Of a stretch of 64,000 nt of DNA, positions 58,948 through 64,000 are shown in pieces. The notes below the pieces were generated by a model. It made no database searches. It was not told the origin of the DNA and worked only from the letters and a program-made list of their open reading frames with translations. The number at the start of each line of letters is the position of its first letter. Position 1 is the stretch's first letter. The stretch is from NCBI RefSeq assembly GCF_004000435.1, contig NZ_RBVZ01000003.1, positions 1 through 64,000 on the forward strand. The letters are read 5' to 3'. The position numbers were made by a program, and so were the translations under genes. The DNA is from Alexandriicola marinus (GTDB taxonomy: Bacteria; Pseudomonadota; Alphaproteobacteria; Rhodobacterales; Rhodobacteraceae).

Positions 58948-59751
58948 CTACTCGGCAGCAGATGTTTCTTCGGCCGGGGCCCGGCCCTGCGCGACCTCGA
59001 TCTGGTGGCGCAGGATCGCCAGCATCTCGGACGCTTCGGACGTGTAGAGATGCTCAAGGTCCCGGGGGCCGGTATTGGGCACGGGAAGGACGTATTGCGT
59101 TCGGGCGGGGCGGCCCGACAGGACGATCACCTGATTGGCCAGAAAGATCGCCTCGCGCAGATCGTGGGTGATCAGGACGCCGGTAAACGGCTCTTTCTCT
59201 TTCACGAGGTGCATCGTCTGCCACAGGTCTTCGCGGGTGAAGGCATCGAGCGCGCCGAACGGTTCATCGAGGATCAGAACCTCGGGCTGGTGCACAAGGG
59301 CACGACACAGCGAGGCGCGCTGGCGCATGCCGCCTGATAACTCGGAGGGCCTCTTGTCTTCAAAGCCTTCCAGACCAACCAGCGAGAGAAGGTATCGGGC
59401 CCTGTCTTCCTGCTGGCTGCGGGTCAGCTTTGTCGGCACGATTTCAAGCGGAAGCATGACGTTCTTGAGGATCGAGCGCCATTCCAGAAGCACCGGGTTC
59501 TGGAATGCCATGCCAACCGTCGACCGGGGCGAAGTCACGCGCGAGCCGTGCAACCAGACTTCACCGGTGTCGGGCTTCATCAATCCCGCGACAAGTTTCG
59601 TCAGCGTCGATTTTCCGCAGCCCGAGGGGCCGACCACGGCGGCAAAACCGCCCTCTTCGACGGATAATTCCAATCCGTCCAGAACGGGCAAAGGGCCCTG
59701 GCCTGTCGGGTAGGCGTGGCGCACGCCCTTGATCTCGATGAGTTTTTCCAT
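58948..59751 (-). CDS. NitT/TauT-type ABC ATP-binding protein
   Basis: 267-residue ATPase with Walker A GPSGCGKST, Q-loop GMAFQNPVLLEWRSILKNVMLP, signature LSGGMRQRASLCRAL, Walker B LILDEPFGALDA and H-loop LITHDLREA. FGALDAFTRE with GMRQRASL is typical of the SsuB/TauB branch. It follows the binding-protein gene with a strong stem-loop in between and precedes the permease. A C-terminal tail of about 30 residues rich in Ala/Glu is not conserved. Confidence 0.92.
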   Translation of the reverse strand: MEKLIEIKGVRHAYPTGQGPLPVLDGLELSVEEGGFAAVVGPSGCGKSTLTKLVAGLMKPDTGEVWLHGSRVTSPRSTVGMAFQNPVLLEWRSILKNVMLPLEIVPTKLTRSQQEDRARYLLSLVGLEGFEDKRPSELSGGMRQRASLCRALVHQPEVLILDEPFGALDAFTREDLWQTMHLVKEKEPFTGVLITHDLREAIFLANQVIVLSGRPARTQYVLPVPNTGPRDLEHLYTSEASEMLAILRHQIEVAQGRAPAEETSAAE

Positions 59752-59773
59752 GACCGGCCCGGTCCCCTATTGT

Positions 59774-59799
59774 TGCGGGCCCGTGTAACCGGGCCCGCA
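59774..59799 (-). promoter_or_regulatory. Strong intercistronic stem-loop after NitT/TauT-type binding protein gene
   Basis: TGCGGGCCCG (59774-59783) and CGGGCCCGCA (59790-59799) form a perfect 10-bp stem with a 6-nt loop, between the binding-protein stop (59809) and the ATPase start (59751). No T-tract follows on the minus strand, so it is likely a stabiliser or attenuator giving excess binding protein. Confidence 0.65.
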
Positions 59800-59808
59800 C
59801 AGGTTGGA

Positions 59809-60810
59809 TTACTGGAGCGAGAAGCCGCCCTCGGGCAGATATGCGTCGGTAAAGTATTTCGACATATCAGGCACCGTTTCGAACTCGTAGGTCAGGGCGA
59901 TCTGCTCGATGGAATTTGCCATACGGTCAAGATCGATCCCGCCCATGCCATTGGCCAGGGTGTAGTCGGTCACGACGTTGTCATTGATGGACAGCTGCAA
60001 GCGACGCTCTTCGAGCGCGGCATCCGCTGCCGGGTTACGTTCGATCAGGCTTTCGATTGCGCCGCTCGGGTCGGCGATCGCATCGGTCCAGCCTTTCGCG
60101 ATCGCGACGAGGAAGCCTTCGATCAACTCGGGATTCTCGGCGGCAAAGTTGGTATTCACGATGATCGCGTTGCCATAAAGATCGACGCCGTAATCCGCCA
60201 TCAGGATGGTCGAGATGTCGGCCTCGTCGACACCCAGCCGCACGAGGTTGAGGTAGGAGCTGAACGAAAAGCCGGTGATCGCGGCCACGTTGCCTTCGGC
60301 AAGCATCGGTTCGCGCGTCGGGAAGCCGACGGGTTCCACGGTGATCGCATCGACATCGAGATCGTTCTCGACGGCGAAGATCGGGAACTGGGCCCAGGCG
60401 CCGTCCGGCGGCGGCGCGCCAAGCACCCGACCTTCAAGATCGGCGGGCACTTCGACACCCAGGGATTTGCGCCCGATAATGGCGAAGGGCGGCTTGTCAT
60501 AGACCATCATGACCGCGATCACCGGGGCATCCGGGTTCTGATCGAGGAACTTGATCAGGCTGTTGATATCGGCAAAACCAACCGGAAACGCACCAGTCGC
60601 CACTTTCGGGATCGCGTCGAGCGAACCGGAGCCGGCAGAGATTTCGACCTCGAGCCCGGCATCGGCGAAGTGCCCGTTGTCGATGGCGACGAAATAGGGC
60701 GCGGCGGGGCCTTCGAATTTCCAGTCGAGCGCGAAGGGCATCTGTTCCTGGGCCTGAGCGGCGGCCCCCAGAACAAGTGCGCTTGCCATCAAGATAGAGC
60801 GATGAATCAC
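59809..60810 (-). CDS. NitT/TauT-type ABC substrate-binding protein (NMT1/THI5-like)
   Basis: 333-residue periplasmic protein with a Sec signal peptide (IHRSILMASALVLGAAAQAQEQ). The mature start PFALDWKFEGPAAPYFVAIDNGHFADAGLEVEISAGSGS is the NMT1-like pattern found in pyrimidine, riboflavin and sulfonate receptors. KVATGAFPVGFADINSLI is the second block. The start codon is GTG at 60810, with GGGAG 9 nt upstream. No TPP riboswitch is visible in the leader, so thiamine-precursor uptake is not supported by regulation. The ligand is unknown. Confidence 0.87.
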   Translation of the reverse strand: MIHRSILMASALVLGAAAQAQEQMPFALDWKFEGPAAPYFVAIDNGHFADAGLEVEISAGSGSLDAIPKVATGAFPVGFADINSLIKFLDQNPDAPVIAVMMVYDKPPFAIIGRKSLGVEVPADLEGRVLGAPPPDGAWAQFPIFAVENDLDVDAITVEPVGFPTREPMLAEGNVAAITGFSFSSYLNLVRLGVDEADISTILMADYGVDLYGNAIIVNTNFAAENPELIEGFLVAIAKGWTDAIADPSGAIESLIERNPAADAALEERRLQLSINDNVVTDYTLANGMGGIDLDRMANSIEQIALTYEFETVPDMSKYFTDAYLPEGGFSLQ

Positions 60811-60917
60811 GGGTGTTCTCCCTGTTCGAGTGTTTCTGGTCCGGTTATGGGCTTGTCGCTCGCGGGCTGTGAGGCCGGGACTTATGTTTTGTTCCGTTGC
60901 TTGTAACATGTGTGCAG

Positions 60918-60947
60918 GTATTAGGCGCAAGCGAGGATTTTGCTCAA
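60918..60947 (-). promoter_or_regulatory. Putative sigma-70 promoter of the NitT/TauT-type operon
   Basis: On the minus strand, TTGAGC (60947-60942) and TAATAC (60923-60918) are spaced by 18 nt in the 256-bp non-coding gap 60811-61066. The leader to the GTG at 60810 would be about 100 nt. Otherwise the gap holds no gene I can support. Confidence 0.4.
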
Positions 60948-61066
60948 AAGATAAGCGGTCGGGTGGTGAATGTGATCCCGGATCGGCAGGAAACGCGGGC
61001 GTGGCTGCGCCGGATTCCCGATCGTGCGCTTTGCCTGGCGCCGGCCGAACCTTGGGTCTCGCGGGA

Positions 61067-62491
61067 TTACCCCACGTCCACAGGCGCCTTGCCGAACTCC
61101 TGAACAAGACCCCGCGCAAGGGCGAAAGTCTCGTTCCAATGCGCGGGCTGCGGGCGCGGCGAAATGATCTTGCCGGCCCGTTTCCTCTCGAAGGTCTGCC
61201 CGGCGCCCAGTGCCGCAAGCTCGGCAGTGCCGAGGGCCGTCAACTCGGGTTCGTCTGAAATCACGACCTCTCGCCCCAGCGTGTCGGCAAGAAATTGGCA
61301 GAACCAAGGGTTGCGCGTCATGCCGCCATCGATCGAGATGGGTTGGGTCAGGGGCGTATGCGCCTCGAACGAGGCGATCACCTCGGCAGCGCGGAACGCG
61401 ACCCCCTCGATCACCGCCTGAACGAGGTCGGTCTTTCCGGTATCCAGACCCAAGCCCAGCCACGCACCTCTGGCACGCCTGTCCCAATGGGGGCAGGCCA
61501 GACCGGCAAGCGACGGCACGAAGACCAGTCCGCGTGATATGGCCGGCGGCGCGCTGAACTCCACGATCTCGTCAAATTCGCCAAAAAGACCGAGGTCCCG
61601 CGCCCAGTTGAGGGCGGCCGCCGCAGCATAGACCCCGCCTTCAAGAGCGTAGGTCGGGCCCTTGCCCCCGATCTCCCACGCGATCGTCGGCAATGGTCCA
61701 CGCCCCGGTTCGGGCACCTTGGCCCCGCCGACGGCAAGGACGAATGCGCCGGTTCCAAAGGTAATTTTCGCATCGCCCTCGGTGGCGCAGCCATGGCCGC
61801 GCAATGCGGCCTGCTGATCGACGACCGAGGCGGTCAGTGGCAGCGAGCCGATCTGTCCCAGATCACCTGTCGTTGGGGTGATCTGCGGCAAGCATTCTAC
61901 CGGAACGCCGAACAGCGCGCAGAGGTCGGGATCCCATTGGCATGTGCCCAGATTCATCAGCGATGTGCGCGACGCGGTTGTCGGATCGGTCTCGCATCGC
62001 CCGGTCAGCCGCTGCCGGAAAAACGCATCCGTGGTCCCAAGGCGCAGGCGGCCCGCGCGCGCAAGTGCGGCGGCCTCGGGCAATTCACGCATGATCCATC
62101 CCAGCTTCGACGCCGAGAAATAGGGATCGAGCGGCAGGCCTGCCCGCGCAAGGGTCAGCGCCTCGGCGCCCTCGGACCTGAGCCGGTCCGTCTCGGCCAT
62201 CGTCCGTTCATCCTGCCACACGATGACCGGTGAGACGGGCTGGCCGGTTTCGGCGTCCCAGGCGAGGCAGCTTTCCCCCTGGTTATCCAGACCGACGGCT
62301 GCGACTGCGCCTGCGGCATCGATGCAGGCGCGGATATTGCCCATCAGTTCCTCTGGGTCATGTTCGACCCAGCCCGGGCGCGGATAGATCTGGCGATGTT
62401 CGATCGACCTGACGATCCGGACCGTGCCATCGGGCGCCACGGTGACGGCCCGTGTGCTGGTCGTTCCTTGATCGATGGCAAGAATGGTCAT
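61067..62491 (-). CDS. FGGY-family kinase, glycerol kinase-like with altered substrate pocket
   Basis: 474-residue sugar/polyol kinase. The N-terminal phosphate loop is LAIDQGTTSTRAVTV. VGLDNQGESCLAWD, VIVWQDERT, DPYFSASKLGWIM, VVDQQAALRGHG and ITFGTGAFVLAV align with the glycerol-binding and ATP-binding blocks of GlpK. In E. coli GlpK the first of these reads NQRET, where Arg83 binds glycerol; here it is Gly72, while Glu73, the Trp, Tyr, Asp and Phe equivalents are kept. So it may phosphorylate glycerol weakly or another small polyol. The stop of the FAD oxidoreductase gene overlaps its start by 4 bp. Confidence 0.85.
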   Translation of the reverse strand: MTILAIDQGTTSTRAVTVAPDGTVRIVRSIEHRQIYPRPGWVEHDPEELMGNIRACIDAAGAVAAVGLDNQGESCLAWDAETGQPVSPVIVWQDERTMAETDRLRSEGAEALTLARAGLPLDPYFSASKLGWIMRELPEAAALARAGRLRLGTTDAFFRQRLTGRCETDPTTASRTSLMNLGTCQWDPDLCALFGVPVECLPQITPTTGDLGQIGSLPLTASVVDQQAALRGHGCATEGDAKITFGTGAFVLAVGGAKVPEPGRGPLPTIAWEIGGKGPTYALEGGVYAAAAALNWARDLGLFGEFDEIVEFSAPPAISRGLVFVPSLAGLACPHWDRRARGAWLGLGLDTGKTDLVQAVIEGVAFRAAEVIASFEAHTPLTQPISIDGGMTRNPWFCQFLADTLGREVVISDEPELTALGTAELAALGAGQTFERKRAGKIISPRPQPAHWNETFALARGLVQEFGKAPVDVG

Positions 62492-63708
62492 GACGATGGC
62501 TCCAGCGACACAGAGGGATCAGAGCCGGGGGAAGGCAGGGGCAGGAGCAGGCGTCTTTCGGGCAGGGCCAAGAGCGCGCGGCCCGCGGTTTCCTGCCCGC
62601 CCGCGTGCAGAGACAGGCGGCCCCTCGCTGCCGAGCAAGCACGCAATTGAAGGACATCCAGCGCGGGCGCGGCGCCTCCGGCGATCCGCTGCGGGAGGAC
62701 ATAGGCAAGGTGTTCGCCTGTCTGGCCGATGCGCTGCGAGGCCGGTGGCGGAAGCCCCCCCGACAAGGCGCGCGCCATCGCCCCCGCGACCGCGCGTCCC
62801 TCGGCCCAGCACCAGCCCGCGGTTTCCACCCCGCGCAGCAGGTTGCCGGCGGCAAAGACCTGCGGGTCGGAGGTTCGGCCGAATTCGTCGACCTCCGGTC
62901 CGCCGGTCGCAGGGTCATAAGTCAGGCCGCCCAGCCGGACCAGCGACGCCTCGGGCCGAAACCGCCCTGTGACGATCACACCATCCGCGGCCAGCCGCCG
63001 TTCCCCGCCGGGCGTGCGCAGGACAACCTCCTCAACGGTCTCGCGGCCTTCGATCGACACCAGCCCTGTCCGGTAAAGGAGCGGGATGCCGAGGAGGCGG
63101 GGCAGAAGGCTCGCGGGCCAGCGTGCCGTCGTCCGGTGCCCGGGTTCGATCATGGCGACGGGGCGGATGCCGGCGTGTCTGCAGGTAAGGATTGCGGAAA
63201 AGGCGACGAGTTCCGTCCCGAGGATCACGGGCCGCCGAAATGGCCGCATCCCGGCACCGTAGACGAGGCCCTGAAGCGCACCCGTTGTCAGAACGCCACC
63301 GGGCTTCGTCCCCCCGAGAAGCTGCCCGGCCCGAGTTGTCTCACGGATTCCGGTGGCCAGCATGACGACTTTGGCAGAAATCTCGGACAGTCCCGCGTCG
63401 GAACTGATCTCAAGACACGGGCCCTTTTTCAGCGCGATGACGGTGACGCCGGTTGCGATCCGAACACCGGCACGGCGCGCCTGTGAGACAAGGGAACGGG
63501 CATAGGCGGGTCCCAGCATCGGGCGTTTGAATTCCCGCAGGCCGTAGGGCGAGTGGCCGCAATGGCGCGGCACACCGCCCGGTTCGCTCTCCCGCTCGAG
63601 GACAACCACCCGGTCGATGCCCAGCCGGCGCAACTCCGTCGCGGCGGCGAGACCCGCCGGGCCTGCGCCGACGATTGCCACATCTACCTGATGGGGCAGG
63701 TCAGGCAC
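62488..63708 (-). CDS. FAD/NAD(P)-binding oxidoreductase (HcnB/opine-oxidase-like module)
   Basis: 406-residue flavoprotein with the N-terminal FAD loop DVAIVGAGPAGLAAATELRRLG, an ATG-type motif VVMLATGIRETTRAG and the C-terminal FAD motif DPQVFAAGNLLRGVETAGWCWAEGRAVAGAMARAL. It resembles subunits of opine/hydrogen cyanide/proline-type heteromeric dehydrogenases, where one such protein couples with a second FAD protein and a BFD-like iron-sulfur module. Here the second FAD protein with a BFD domain is the gene immediately upstream (overlap 8 bp), and a polyol kinase follows. The three probably oxidise a phosphorylated polyol. Confidence 0.8.
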   Translation of the reverse strand: MPDLPHQVDVAIVGAGPAGLAAATELRRLGIDRVVVLERESEPGGVPRHCGHSPYGLREFKRPMLGPAYARSLVSQARRAGVRIATGVTVIALKKGPCLEISSDAGLSEISAKVVMLATGIRETTRAGQLLGGTKPGGVLTTGALQGLVYGAGMRPFRRPVILGTELVAFSAILTCRHAGIRPVAMIEPGHRTTARWPASLLPRLLGIPLLYRTGLVSIEGRETVEEVVLRTPGGERRLAADGVIVTGRFRPEASLVRLGGLTYDPATGGPEVDEFGRTSDPQVFAAGNLLRGVETAGWCWAEGRAVAGAMARALSGGLPPPASQRIGQTGEHLAYVLPQRIAGGAAPALDVLQLRACSAARGRLSLHAGGQETAGRALLALPERRLLLPLPSPGSDPSVSLEPSS

Positions 63709-64000
63709 GCTCTGCCATGGGCGTGTCGAACGCCCCCTCCGTCATGGTCGCGAGCGGGCCTGAGCAATGAAATCCCTGGCAGCGGCCCATGGTCACCCGG
63801 GTGCGCCGTTTCAGTCCGGCGAGGCTTTGGGCGGGCAGGGGCCCGGAGAGCGCCCTTTCGATCTCGCGCCGCGTCACCTGTTCGCAATGGCAGACGATGC
63901 CGCCATTGCCGGCACTTTCGCAATCGCGCGGCGCGGCGGTCGAGATGTTGGGCACGCGGGGCCAGTGGATCCGCGACGGGGCAGACCAGCCATGGCCCGC
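63701..64000 (-). CDS. FAD-dependent oxidoreductase C-terminus with BFD-like [2Fe-2S] domain (glycerol-3-phosphate dehydrogenase-like), partial
   Basis: Only the last about 99 residues are in the window; the frame is open to the right edge, so a GTG at 63955 is not taken as the start. The fragment has GHGWSAPSRIHWPR followed by a bacterioferritin-associated-ferredoxin-like domain with two cysteine pairs, IVCHCEQVTRREIERAL and MGRCQGFHCSG, which would hold a [2Fe-2S] cluster. This tail is typical of GlpA-like FAD dehydrogenases. With the kinase and the second FAD protein it forms a polyol-phosphate oxidation operon. Confidence 0.75.
   Translation of the reverse strand, partial: AGHGWSAPSRIHWPRVPNISTAAPRDCESAGNGGIVCHCEQVTRREIERALSGPLPAQSLAGLKRRTRVTMGRCQGFHCSGPLATMTEGAFDTPMAERA

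Noticed and set aside
60811-60917. TPP riboswitch upstream of the THI5-like binding protein
   Set aside because: I looked for CTGAGA and the ACC-GAACCTGAT type core in the leader and found neither.
1-64000. Mobile elements, CRISPR arrays, tRNA or rRNA genes
   Set aside because: I saw no transposase, integrase, direct-repeat array or cloverleaf-type sequence on reading the window; a covariance-model search could still reveal a small RNA.

Overview
The window is GC-rich alphaproteobacterial chromosome. Codon use, very tight ATGA-overlapping operons and the gene content (several Liv-type ABC systems, a CbpA/CbpM pair, CaiB/MaoC/CitE modules) suggest a Rhodobacteraceae-like organism; this is inferred from style, not from a marker gene. 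I see no rRNA, tRNA, CRISPR array, insertion sequence or phage gene. Nearly all of the sequence is catabolic and transport operons, each beside its own regulator.

Layout. (1) 1-2951: an Fe/polyamine-type ABC importer (ATPase cut by the left edge, binding protein) divergent from a ROK-family regulator. (2) 3048-12060: a minus-strand operon of a Liv-type importer with an aspartate-dehydrogenase-like enzyme, an aldo/keto reductase and a TIGR04076-like protein. It is divergent from a GntR/FCD regulator and an unusual aldo/keto reductase-RidA fusion, with a perfect inverted-repeat operator between. (3) 12313-14085: a lone GH2 glycosidase with its own terminator. (4) 14283-25012: a hydroxyquinol (1,2,4-trihydroxybenzene) pathway made of two flavin monooxygenases, a ring-cleavage dioxygenase and maleylacetate reductase, interleaved with a complete Liv-type importer and divergent from a LysR regulator. 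(5) 25337-31840: CbpA/CbpM, a MacAB/Lol-like export system, and an SLC13-type anion transporter with TrkA_C domains.

(6) 31983-57838 is the most interesting part: about 26 kb in three transcription units that appear to form one regulon. The palindrome TTATTTGTCCGGACAAATAA, or a close copy, lies over the promoter of each unit. A GntR/UTRA regulator at 37266-38030 is the obvious candidate to bind it. Unit A encodes MmgE/PrpD, a PaaK-like ligase, an amidase, a CoA-transferase-fold protein and the regulator. Unit B encodes a HapK-like protein, an SDR, a PuuE-like cyclic amide hydrolase, a second MmgE/PrpD, CitE, MaoC, an acyl-CoA dehydrogenase and two CaiB CoA-transferases. Unit C encodes a peptide-type ABC importer, two GMC oxidoreductases (one with a four-cysteine cluster motif and a small partner subunit), an SDR, a crotonase and a GAF protein. 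Together they look like uptake, oxidation, ring or amide opening, CoA activation and C-C cleavage of an unidentified, probably cyclic amide or imide-containing compound. I do not recognise this combination as a described pathway.

(7) 58104-60810: a NitT/TauT-type importer. (8) 61067-64000: a glycerol-kinase-like enzyme with two FAD oxidoreductase modules, the last cut by the right edge. A recurring non-coding theme is a stable stem-loop directly downstream of each of five solute-binding-protein genes.
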